The translations under genes were made by a program, and so were the position numbers. Below the pieces are notes generated by a model. That model made no database searches and was not told where the DNA came from. It was given only the letters and a program-made list of their open reading frames with translations. DNA of 22,226 bases from an uncultured Campylobacter sp. (GTDB lineage: Bacteria; Campylobacterota; Campylobacteria; Campylobacterales; Campylobacteraceae): the NCBI RefSeq assembly GCF_937981295.1, contig NZ_CALJPC010000041.1, positions 1 to 22,226 of the forward strand, written 5' to 3'. This document shows, piece after piece, positions 1 to 7,440 of this stretch; position 1 is the stretch's first letter, and each line of letters opens with the position of its first letter.

Positions 1-2
1 AC

Positions 3-1220
3 GCCGAAAAAACGGGCGTAGCGATCTACATCACTATCGTAAATTTTGCAAATTTACGGCTCTTTTACAAGGCAGAAACGACAAATGAAATTCTGCGCTC
101 ATTTGCGCGTACGCTTGCGATGTGTATCGAATCGCACGAGATCAAAGCCAGTATCTTTCGCATCCAATCGGATGAGTTTTGCCTATTTTACGAGGGACTA
201 AATGTCGCGCGCGACGTGGAGATCATAAATAAATACTTCACTGACAAGGTCTTTAATCTACATACGACCGAGGGCTTTGCCTCCGCGCCTTTAAATATCA
301 CGATGGGCGTAAGCGAGCGCGCCGACGTAGTGGGCGGCGCAAATAGGGTCTTTCAGGCGGTTATGGCGATGTATGAGGCGCAGAGCAAAAACGAGCACGT
401 GGGCTTTTACTCGCGCCCAAATGCTATTGAGGAAAAATATCTTCAAAACCAGATCATGATCAACACCATTCAAAATGCGATCAAGAAAAATCAAGTCTTT
501 GTGCTTGTTCAGCCCATATTTGATATCACCCACCGCGATCCTAGTGGTAACACCTACGGCACCGAGGGCGGTGATTATGTCCCGTTAGTATATGAAATTC
601 TAATCCGCCTAATCGACCGTTCGGGCAAGACGCGCTGCCCGGGTGAGTTTATCGATATCGCAAAGCAAACCTCGCTTTATATCCCGCTAACTCAGGTCGT
701 AATAAACGAAGCCTTTCGCTTGCTAGACCGCTTCGCAGGGACTTGCTTTAGCATAAATCTTTCATATTTTGACATCGCAAACGAAGGCATCAAAGAGCTT
801 TTAGAACGCAAGCTCGCATCCAGCCCAAACGCTTCAAATTTATTTATTGAAATTTTAGAAAGCGAGGAATTCGACGATTACGAGAGTCTTAGAAGCTTCA
901 TCGCCGTAGCCAAAAACTACGGCTGCAAGGTCGCGATAGACGATTTTGGCAGCGGATACTCCAACTACTATAGAATTTTAACGCTCGACGTGGATTACAT
1001 AAAGATCGACGGAGCGCTCATCAAAAACATCTCAAACGATAAAAACTCGCGCGCTATCGTCGAAACTATCGCTAACTTCGCGCGCAAGCAGGGCTACGAG
1101 CTCATCGCCGAATACGTAGAAAACCACGAAATTTCAATCATCTTAGAAGAGATGGGGATTAAATATATGCAAGGCTACTTCTACAGCAAGCCGATGGAGC
1201 CTTCGAGGATAAAATTCTAA
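3..1220 (+). CDS. GGDEF(degenerate)-EAL domain protein, 5' end missing
   Basis: This is a cyclic-di-GMP signalling protein cut by the window edge. The frame is open from base 3, upstream of the first ATG at 120, so the true start lies outside. The N-terminal part is a degenerate GGDEF domain in which the signature reads QSDEF (about 170-200), so cyclase activity is unlikely. From about 500 on it is an EAL domain. EAL is replaced by EIL (in YEILIR), followed by SINLS, EILESE, IDDFGSGYSN, YIKIDG, AEYVEN and MQGYFYSKP. These supply the usual Glu/Asn/Asp-Asp/Lys/Gln set for metal and substrate binding, so phosphodiesterase activity is plausible. Any sensor domain would lie off the left edge. The stop is followed by a gene-free stretch, so the gene ends its transcription unit. 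The family call is firm. Activity is inferred. Confidence 0.88.
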   Translation, partial: AEKTGVAIYITIVNFANLRLFYKAETTNEILRSFARTLAMCIESHEIKASIFRIQSDEFCLFYEGLNVARDVEIINKYFTDKVFNLHTTEGFASAPLNITMGVSERADVVGGANRVFQAVMAMYEAQSKNEHVGFYSRPNAIEEKYLQNQIMINTIQNAIKKNQVFVLVQPIFDITHRDPSGNTYGTEGGDYVPLVYEILIRLIDRSGKTRCPGEFIDIAKQTSLYIPLTQVVINEAFRLLDRFAGTCFSINLSYFDIANEGIKELLERKLASSPNASNLFIEILESEEFDDYESLRSFIAVAKNYGCKVAIDDFGSGYSNYYRILTLDVDYIKIDGALIKNISNDKNSRAIVETIANFARKQGYELIAEYVENHEISIILEEMGIKYMQGYFYSKPMEPSRIKF

Positions 1221-1613
1221 TCTCATCTCGCCGCGACTTTATAGCCCGCCTTTTTAAATTTACGAGCCAAAGATTGCCTTCGCAAGGCGAGAAATTCTGA
1301 TTTAGCAAGCCGCCGCTTTAATTTATACGGAATTTATCTTGGCAAATACTACGCGGTTTTATCGCAAACTTATAGCGCGCACCTTATAGCTAGGATTGCC
1401 ATGCCTTAAATCCGCCTGCAAATTTTAAAATTTTACGGCGCAAATTTTCAATTCATTCATATAATAAACATTTCGCGCGAGCTTTACAAAATAAAATTTT
1501 AGTGCGCCTCGCTCTAAATAACGATAGAGCTTTCAAATGCAGGCGGAATTTTTAAGTGCAAACTTCCCGCTTCAGCAAAAATGGGTTTAAGCTTTAGGCT
1601 TTAGCGCATTAGC
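1221..1613. other. Gene-free stretch between convergent genes
   Basis: No credible ORF is seen in these 393 bases between the EAL gene and the CoA-transferase gene. It holds a small hairpin (GCCTT/AAGGC, 1276-1288), a 14-bp palindrome AAATTTTAAAATTT (1420-1433), an isolated plus-strand TATAAT (1460-1465), a hairpin GCTCTA/TAGAGC (1511-1530), and a 10-bp inverted repeat TCCGCCTGCA (1411-1420) with TGCAGGCGGA (1538-1547), the latter followed by ATTTTT. A small RNA or a structured 3' end is possible, but nothing proves one. Confidence 0.5.
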
Positions 1614-3137
1614 TCAAGCAAATTCGCTCCAAGCCTTCATGCTCCCCGTATCCTTAAATCTTTGATGCCACGACAGCGCCTCGCTTAGGATGTGCGGAGT
1701 ATGCCCAGCACAGGGCTGCGCACATGCCCGCTCGAAATAATCTCTCAGTGCGTCTTGGTAAGTGGGATGTGCGATACTTATCATCGCGCGAGCCCGCTCA
1801 CGAGGGCATTTACCGCGCAGATCGGCGATGCCGTATTCGGTGATGATGACTTGAGTGTCGTGCTCGGTATGATCGACGTGGCTCACGAATGGCACGATAG
1901 CGCTGATTGCGCCGCCTTTAGCGAGCGACGGGCTCAAAAACAGCGACAAATATCCGTTACGAGCGAAGTCACCGCTACCGCCGATGCCATTTTTCATCTG
2001 CGAGCCCATGACGTTAGTGGAGTTTACATTGCCGTAGATGTCTGCCTCTAGCATGCCATTCATCGATACGACGCCAAGCCTTCTGATGAGTGCTGGCGAG
2101 TTAGAGATATCTTGTGAACGTAGTATGATGTGCTTGCGGTAGAAATCGATGTTTTTTTGAAATTCCTCGACGCCTGCGGGGCTAAGCGATAGCGCCGTGG
2201 CACTTGCAGTGCCTACGACGCCTCTTTTGATGAGATCTAGCATGCCGTCTTGAATCACCTCGGAGTAGCACTGCAGCCCTTGGTAGCCAGCATTTTGTAG
2301 CGAGCTAAGCACGGCGTTAGCGATGTTGCCGATGCCCGATTGTAGCGGCAGTAGCTTCTTTGCGGGAAGTCTGCCGCAAGCTTCCTCGTTTTTTAAGAAT
2401 TTTACGACGTTGCAGCCGATCGCGCTTGAAATTTCATCCACGGCGGTGAAATTATTGACGCGATCATGCGTCCTAGCCTCTATGACAGCGACTACTTTGG
2501 CGGGATCTACATGCATATAGAGGCTGCCTACGCGATCGCCTACGTGCTTGATTGGCAGATCCTCAGCATGCGGAGGTAGGCGCAGATCTGTAACGTCGTG
2601 AATGCCCTCCAGCTCAAGCGGCTGATAGTAATTCACTTCTAAAATCACGCGATCGGCGATATCGAGCCAGGCTTGGTTGTTGCCTAGCGATGTGGACGGC
2701 ACGAGCTCGCCGCTTTCTTTAATCGCCACTACTTCGATCACAGCAAAGTTTAGATGTGGAAAAAAGCCAGCTTTAAGCTGCGCGGCAAGGCTTGATAGAT
2801 GCACGTCCGCGTATCGCACGGCGCCGCTATTTATCACACGGCGCATATCGGCATCCGTAAAAAACGGCGCACGAAAGCTCACGGCACCTGCTTTTGCCAA
2901 AACTCCGTCTAAAAGCGGATCGGTCGATGCGCCCGTAAAAATTTCGATTTGATAGGGCTCGCCTTTTTCGTGCAGCGTTGTCGCTCGTTGCGCCAGAGCT
3001 TGCGGCAGAGCTAGCGCGCAGCCCGCCCCAACAAAGCCGCTAAAGCCCACCGATGCGCCATTTGGGATCAGCTCGCAGGCTTCCTCGGCGCTCATAATTT
3101 TTGATTTTAGATATTCGTTTTGCACGCGTGAGTTCAT
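1614..3137 (-). CDS. Succinyl-CoA:acetate CoA-transferase (acetyl-CoA hydrolase/transferase family)
   Basis: The 507-residue length is normal for the Cat1/AarC branch of class I CoA-transferases. This branch moves CoA between succinyl-CoA and acetate and joins acetate metabolism to the (often modified) TCA cycle. Visible motifs are QSGIGNIANAV (267-277), YSEVIQDG, whose Glu293 matches the glutamate that forms the covalent CoA thioester, and GIGGSGDFARN (384-394), typical of the succinate/acetate enzymes. There is no signal peptide, so it is cytoplasmic. The ATG at 3137 is preceded by TAGGACAG, a ribosome-binding site also seen before the DUF475 gene. It appears monocistronic, with gene-free DNA on both sides. 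Substrate preference (succinyl-, acetyl- or propionyl-CoA) cannot be proven by reading, but the motifs fit succinyl-CoA:acetate best. Confidence 0.9.
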   Translation of the reverse strand: MNSRVQNEYLKSKIMSAEEACELIPNGASVGFSGFVGAGCALALPQALAQRATTLHEKGEPYQIEIFTGASTDPLLDGVLAKAGAVSFRAPFFTDADMRRVINSGAVRYADVHLSSLAAQLKAGFFPHLNFAVIEVVAIKESGELVPSTSLGNNQAWLDIADRVILEVNYYQPLELEGIHDVTDLRLPPHAEDLPIKHVGDRVGSLYMHVDPAKVVAVIEARTHDRVNNFTAVDEISSAIGCNVVKFLKNEEACGRLPAKKLLPLQSGIGNIANAVLSSLQNAGYQGLQCYSEVIQDGMLDLIKRGVVGTASATALSLSPAGVEEFQKNIDFYRKHIILRSQDISNSPALIRRLGVVSMNGMLEADIYGNVNSTNVMGSQMKNGIGGSGDFARNGYLSLFLSPSLAKGGAISAIVPFVSHVDHTEHDTQVIITEYGIADLRGKCPRERARAMISIAHPTYQDALRDYFERACAQPCAGHTPHILSEALSWHQRFKDTGSMKAWSEFA

Positions 3138-4083
3138 TTTCTGTCCTAGCCGTGATTTGGGCGAAATTATAATATTTTTGCGCTAAATTTCAAAATCTAA
3201 AATTTCGTGCGCGAGCTAGGCTATAGAGCAAAATATGAGGCGCGATCGGTTGGGATATACGCCGCCAAACGCTTTCGATCAAGCTTTTTTGCTTCGGCGG
3301 TTGCAATAACGCTTGCGCGAGCGCTCGGTAAATAGGGTTTTAAGCGTGATTGAAGCTTAGTTTATAGTCTTGCCACGATACCATTAAACGCTTATCGCGC
3401 GCCGAATTTTGCGGAATTTAGGCGCAAAATTTACGCATAATTTGTGAGCTGCGATATTTAAATTTAAGCTTCCTTTTGCAATTTAATCGCTCGCCACACT
3501 TAAATTTAAATCCCGCTTCGCAATTTTAAAATGGGTGTTTTGAAATTTATCGCTCGTGACATTTAAATTCTGCGTCTTGCTAGCCTTGAGCCCATATTTG
3601 AAATTCCATCGCTTGCAGTACCACCTTTGCATGCCGCGCTTGGATTTTAATCCGCATTAATTGAAATTCCCTCTGCCTGAAATTCTTGCCTCTTCGCACA
3701 AGACGGCAGTTTAAAATTTCAAATTTCTCGCTTTTTTTGGGAGCGGCTCGATATAGATACACAAAATTTTGATATTTTACGCTTGCAAAATTCTAAAAAT
3801 CATATCATCGTCACGACTAAATTGCAGATTTGTTTAAATCCTGGTTCTTAAAATTGTAGTCCTAGCCGTTACGCGAGATTTTTGATTCAAAGAGCCTTGC
3901 CACGTAAATTCTAATCTCTCTGAGCCCAAAAATTGACGCCGCTTAATACATGAATTTAAACGCGTTTTAGAATTCAAAATTTAGCCCGCCTTGTTACCAT
4001 TTTCGGTCGAGCTTTATAAAATTTCGGCAAATTTTATACTCGCGGAATTTTAAAATTTTATCGCCGTAGAAGCCAGTAAAATT
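3138..4083. repeat. 946-base gene-free tract with degenerate ~62-bp periodic motif
   Basis: No gene is supported here. The only ORF of any size (61 codons at 3580-3762, minus) has no ribosome-binding site and an Arg/Lys-rich, low-information product. A loosely conserved motif, roughly TTG(C/A)AATTnnATCGCT, recurs near 3409, 3476, 3540, 3598, 3661, 3718 and 3783, steps of 57-67 bases. The intervening DNA is full of AATT-centred palindromes. A GTCCTAGCCG 10-mer at 3859-3868 matches the sequence just upstream of the CoA-transferase and DUF475 start codons, but no start codon follows it. The tract could be a decayed gene or a degenerate minisatellite. Confidence 0.4.
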
Positions 4084-4602
4084 TTACTTCTGTGGCTTGC
4101 CGTCGCCGAATTTTGCGACTATCTTCTCGCTGCAGCTCTCCTTAGGTGCCCAGCCTTCGCGCTTCATCCGCGCCAAATTGTCGCACGCCTCCTGCGAGCC
4201 GCCCTCGCAAAGCTCGTCGTATATCACGAGGCTGCGGCACTGCCCGCTCGCAAAGCTCTCCAGCGCCGCGGCATTGCCCAGGCAGGCTCGCTCGCGCAGA
4301 TCGCTCATCGCGCGTCCGCCTGCGCTGCCCGTTTTGCCTGCCTGCTTCCGCTCGGCGAGGGTTGCGAGCTCACACGCGTCTGCGAAAAAGCCCTGCGCTT
4401 TGAAGCGGTTTCGCACGACGCCGCGACCGCCCAGCTCATATCTCATCGCCGCTTCGTAGCATGCGGTGGCGTCCTTTTTGCTGCATTTTGCTAAAAGCGT
4501 GCCGGTTTTTGCGCCGCTAAATTTAAACTCTTTGGCTTCGCTGCCCGTGCTTGCCAAACTAAGCGCCAGCGCCGCCGCTAGCGCAAGCTTTAAAGCTTTC
4601 AT
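4084..4602 (-). CDS. Exported cysteine-rich Sel1-like repeat protein (Hcp-like)
   Basis: The 172-residue protein begins with a clear signal peptide (MKALKLALAAALALSLA..., likely cut after SEA at residue 23), so it should be periplasmic or secreted. The mature part has eight cysteines (40, 48, 77, 107, 122, 132, 140, 157). Two pairs, 40/48 and 132/140, have the C-x7-C spacing of Helicobacter cysteine-rich Sel1-like repeat proteins, where each pair staples one helical hairpin. Some Hcp proteins bind or hydrolyse beta-lactam/peptidoglycan-like ligands, but that cannot be claimed here. AAGGAGC precedes the ATG at 4602. A 14-bp palindrome (AGTAAAATTTTACT, 4075-4088) straddles the stop codon. It lies 144 bases downstream of another Sel1-type gene on the same strand, and the two may be an old duplication. 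Confidence 0.7.
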   Translation of the reverse strand: MKALKLALAAALALSLASTGSEAKEFKFSGAKTGTLLAKCSKKDATACYEAAMRYELGGRGVVRNRFKAQGFFADACELATLAERKQAGKTGSAGGRAMSDLRERACLGNAAALESFASGQCRSLVIYDELCEGGSQEACDNLARMKREGWAPKESCSEKIVAKFGDGKPQK

Positions 4603-4746
4603 TGTTGCTCCTTTTGATTTTGTTTATCCGCTCGCTAGCCACGATTTACTGCTTCATCGTGCGCCGCACCCGTCGCCCGCTAAAATTTAAAAGGCTCACG
4701 CGCTCTGTTTGCGATCGAAGCCAGAAATTTTACCGCCTCTGCCGTG

Positions 4747-5298
4747 CTAATTTTTCGGCAGCAGATCGAGCACCGCGCAGGCGCGCTTGTTGTGCATTTT
4801 GCACGCCCTGTCTAGCGCCTGCCCCGAGAGCTCGAAGCTCTGAGGGGTGCCGATTCCTTGGAGATATTTGACCGACAACTCGTAGCACGCCTCGCTACTG
4901 CCGGCATCGCACTGCTCGCGAAAAAGCTCAAACGACGCCACTACGTCCTTCTCTACGCCCAAGCCACGCCCTAGCGCATCTGCGTAGAAAAAGCACGATA
5001 GCTGATCTTTGCGCTCGCAGCCGCTTTTCAGACCGCGCGCGACGCGATCGCAGGAGCCTTCGTCGCTTTTTACGATGCAGCTTTGCAGATCCGCCCGCGA
5101 AATTCCGTCCGTTTGGATGACCGCATCGGCGCTGCTTTGCGAGCCGGCGCTTGCTTCGCCGCTCTTTATAAAGCGCGCGCTTGTGGTCTCGCCGATACTC
5201 GTTGTTTTGCCCGCCGTAGAAATTTTATCTGTCCGCCCGCTCTCGTCGCAGTTTGCCGCAAGGACGCAAAATAGCGCCAAAAATAGAAATTTTTTCAT
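4747..5298 (-). CDS. Exported Sel1-like repeat protein, cysteine-rich
   Basis: The start is taken at the ATG at 5298, not the in-frame ATG at 5325. Only 5298 has a ribosome-binding site (GGAGG a few bases before it), and the sequence from there is a signal peptide (MKKFLFLALFCVLAANC). The residues before Cys17 (AAN) do not make a good lipobox, so lipid attachment is uncertain. After a Ser/Thr-rich linker (about 20-70) come cysteine pairs 74/83, 94/102, 130/138 and 166/174. The last three pairs are C-x7-C and repeat at exactly 36 residues, the classic Sel1-like repeat period of Hcp-type proteins, with a canonical Y-x-LG/GxG-V pattern around residues 106-116. The 183-residue product is probably a periplasmic interaction protein. 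It likely forms a pair with the Sel1 gene downstream. Confidence 0.72.
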   Translation of the reverse strand: MKKFLFLALFCVLAANCDESGRTDKISTAGKTTSIGETTSARFIKSGEASAGSQSSADAVIQTDGISRADLQSCIVKSDEGSCDRVARGLKSGCERKDQLSCFFYADALGRGLGVEKDVVASFELFREQCDAGSSEACYELSVKYLQGIGTPQSFELSGQALDRACKMHNKRACAVLDLLPKN

Positions 5299-5435
5299 AC
5301 CCGCCTCCGTTAAATTTAGTGCCATTTTAATTAAAAATGCTGAATTTAATGAAAATGTGCCTCCGCCCTAAATTTCAGCTCTATGTCGCAACGCGTTTGG
5401 AGCGCGAATTTAAAGCGCGCCGCCAAAGCGATCGA

Positions 5436-5867
5436 TCACAGACTTTTTAGCGCCGCAAGTGCGTTTTGCGCGTCCTGCTCGGGCTCAGCGATTCGGCTAA
5501 AGCGCTTTATCTCCTTGCCGTCTTTAAAAATCAGGGTTTGGCGGTGGTAAAATTTCTTCCCGTCGCCGGTAGTGAAGGTTTCGAGCCCAAGCGGCACTTC
5601 AAGCTCGAATTTTTCGTCGTTTACGAACTCAAACGTAGCGCCCGTAGCGCGCTTAAACTCGCTCGTGCCCACCTCGCCCATACTGCCTACGGCGATAAGC
5701 TCGAAGCCTAGGGCTCTTATCTGCGCAAGCGCGCTCTCGTATGCCTTGCACTGAAGCGTGCAGCCCGTAAGCCCCGCCACGCCGTGCAACTCTTTCGGCA
5801 AAAATTTGCCGCTATCGCCCATTTTCGGGTAGGTAAAAACTACGCAATTTTTCGGTAAATTTATCAT
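5436..5867 (-). CDS. Peroxiredoxin-like redoxin with C-x3-C motif
   Basis: The 143-residue cytoplasmic protein has the thioredoxin-fold peroxiredoxin pattern: VVFTYPKMGDSG near the N-terminus, GLTGCTLQC (32-40), and a late HRQTLIFKDGK strand. These enzymes reduce peroxides with a peroxidatic cysteine. Cys36 aligns with the BCP/PrxQ peroxidatic cysteine and Cys40 sits where the resolving cysteine would be, but the spacing is C-x3-C rather than the C-x4-C of PrxQ. About 14 extra residues lie between the YP and GCT motifs compared with BCP. The start at 5867 is chosen because GGCGAG precedes it. The upstream in-frame ATG at 5906 has no ribosome-binding site and would add a basic, non-conserved stretch. 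The gene is divergent from the WYL-type gene at 5940. Family likely, exact activity uncertain. Confidence 0.65.
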   Translation of the reverse strand: MINLPKNCVVFTYPKMGDSGKFLPKELHGVAGLTGCTLQCKAYESALAQIRALGFELIAVGSMGEVGTSEFKRATGATFEFVNDEKFELEVPLGLETFTTGDGKKFYHRQTLIFKDGKEIKRFSRIAEPEQDAQNALAALKSL

Positions 5868-5939
5868 CTCTCGCCTTTTGATCGAAATAGGTCGCAAAAA
5901 TAGCATAAAAAATCTTAAACCCGCTTAACGGATGAAATT

Positions 5940-6404
5940 TTGCAGCCTCTTGATATCATTGACGAACTGCGTTTGAATGAAGAACTTTTTGACGGCGTAA
6001 GCAAGAGCGGCGAGCCCGCAGGTAAAATTTCACCACCAAACAAACGGGAGCTAAAAATATTGCGAGACAAAAATCTCAGCGAGCATACGCGGAAATTCCT
6101 GCTGAATATGGAGAGCTTTTACGACGGATACGACGTCGAACCCTATACCTGCGAAGTCGCCGTATCGCCCAAAATTTTAAAATTTTTCGAAGCAAAGAAG
6201 TTTTTTCGCTCGCAAAAGATCGAAGGTAAATTTAAAAACGGCTGGAGCCGCCTAAGCTACGAGATCAGCAGTGACGATATGATTTTGATGCTCGCGCAAA
6301 GATTTTTTCCGCATTTCGTGATTCTCTCTCCGCGCGCCGCCCGCAAAAAATTCGACGCTCAAATCCGCGAGTATCTGCAAAATGAGAAGCTTGAATTCGA
6401 TTAA
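5940..6404 (+). CDS. WYL-type regulator C-terminal (WCX-like) fragment or solo domain
   Basis: The 154-residue product has no HTH and no WYL signature. Its second half (CEVAVSPKILKFFEAKKFF, then RLSYEISSDDMILMLAQ and PHFVILSPRAARKKF) resembles the C-terminal WCX extension of WYL-domain transcriptional regulators, which are normally about 300 residues. If that is right, the DNA-binding and ligand-binding parts are missing. The frame is closed by a TAA at 5916-5918, so the N-terminal part is not simply unread, and the DNA just upstream belongs to the divergent peroxiredoxin gene. The first usable start is TTG at 5940, with only weak GGATGA before it. It could be a decaying remnant or a free-standing domain. 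The assignment rests on pattern resemblance only. Confidence 0.5.
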   Translation: MQPLDIIDELRLNEELFDGVSKSGEPAGKISPPNKRELKILRDKNLSEHTRKFLLNMESFYDGYDVEPYTCEVAVSPKILKFFEAKKFFRSQKIEGKFKNGWSRLSYEISSDDMILMLAQRFFPHFVILSPRAARKKFDAQIREYLQNEKLEFD

Positions 6405-6444
6405 AATTTAAACGCATTTTTATGTAGCGCTAGCCTGGTTTCAA

Positions 6445-6475
6445 ATGGAATTAAATTTAATATGATAAATTCCAT
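6445..6475. promoter_or_regulatory. Inverted repeat over a putative promoter upstream of the hydrolase gene
   Basis: Perfect 8-bp arms ATGGAATT (6445-6452) and AATTCCAT (6468-6475) are separated by 15 bases that include TATGAT (6461-6466), a possible -10 box. The arrangement looks like a dimeric repressor site over a promoter that would serve the gene at 6528. No regulator is identified. Confidence 0.35.
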
Positions 6476-6527
6476 ATATACTGAACTGGCGTAAAATTTT
6501 ATCTTAAATCGAAGGAGGCGCGCCGCG

Positions 6528-7394
6528 ATGCAGAAGAATAACGTTGATATAAATGGCATAAATATAGTCTATTATAGTGCGGGCAATGCGAGCGAGAGCA
6601 TTTTCTTGCTACACGGAGGCGGGGTTGATTCTGCAATGCTTTCGTGGAAAGAGATCATACCACTACTTAGCAACGAATATCGCGTCATAGTGCCCGATTT
6701 ACCGGGATACGGCGATAGTGATAAGATAAAGGGCGAGTATTCTTTAAAATTTTATACGGAAATCTTAAAAGCCTTTATTGAGAAATTAAGCGATGGACCT
6801 ATAGTTTTTGTTGGTATTTCGCTAGGCGGCGGTATTAGTATAAATTTGAGTTTGAACTATCCTGAGTTAATAAAAATTCTAGTGCCGCTCGATGCATGGG
6901 GATTATTTAAAAAGCTACCACGTCATAGGCTTTTGTACTAGTTCGTGCATTCAAGGCTAAATGATAATTTAAACGCTTTGGTTTGTAAATTTCCATCTAT
7001 AATCAAATTCTCGCTTAGATATAATCTTTTCGGTGATAAGTCCAAGATTAGCAATGAATTGGTTTGCGAAATAATCGAAGCGATGAAAAAACCGGACGCC
7101 GACAGAGCTTTTATTTCGTTTCAGCGAAGCGAGATAAAAAAGGAAGGAGTTGCAACCGATCTGTTCTCTCGACTTAATGAGATTAAAATCCCAGTATTAT
7201 TGGTCCACGGATCTTTGGATAAATTAATCCCGCTAGAAGGAGCCGTCCAGGCGAGCAAAATAATACCTAATTGCGAAATTTATATAATGCAAGGCTGTAA
7301 ACACTGGCCCGCAAAAGAAAGACCGCAGGAATTCGCTGCTGTTTTAAAATCGTATATAAAGAGGCACAATGGTCGCTTGCACTTTAGAACTTAA
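6528..7394 (+). pseudogene. Alpha/beta hydrolase interrupted by an in-frame amber stop
   Basis: Two pieces in the same frame form one alpha/beta hydrolase of 288 codons. The first piece (6528-6938) has the oxyanion-hole HGGG (29-32), PDLPGYGDSD, and the nucleophile elbow GISLGG with Ser98. The second piece (6942-7394) has HGSLDK with the acid Asp231 and GCKHW with His259. The halves are separated only by TAG at 6939-6941, between Tyr137 and Phe139, where a TAC or TAT codon would restore a continuous protein. Each half alone lacks part of the catalytic triad, and the second half has only a GTG near its start with no ribosome-binding site. A strong AAGGAGG precedes the ATG. Codon use is more AT-rich than in neighbours, which hints at recent acquisition. 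Substrate unknown. A sequencing error cannot be excluded. Confidence 0.82.
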
Positions 7395-7402
7395 CACCCA
7401 TT

Positions 7403-7428
7403 AATTCCGCGCGGCACCGCAGAATTTT
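7403..7428. terminator. Probable bidirectional terminator between convergent genes
   Basis: An imperfect palindrome (AATTCCGCG, six-base loop, CGCAGAATT, one C/A mismatch) lies between the hydrolase remnant and the convergent DUF475 gene. T residues follow on the plus side and A residues on the other, so it could end transcription from both directions. Confidence 0.45.
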
Positions 7429-7440
7429 ACCTAGGAATTC

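Noticed and set aside
3580..3762. 61-codon minus-strand ORF in the large gene-free tract
   Set aside because: No ribosome-binding site, strongly basic low-information product, and it lies in periodic AAATTT-rich DNA.
5868..5906. N-terminal extension of the peroxiredoxin from the ATG at 5906
   Set aside because: No ribosome-binding site before it and the added residues are basic and unlike the family; 5867 has a suitable site.
6528..7394. Two separate hydrolase genes, or a read-through/pyrrolysine codon
   Set aside because: Each half lacks part of the catalytic triad, the second half has no ribosome-binding site, and nothing suggests amber decoding, so one interrupted gene is simpler.
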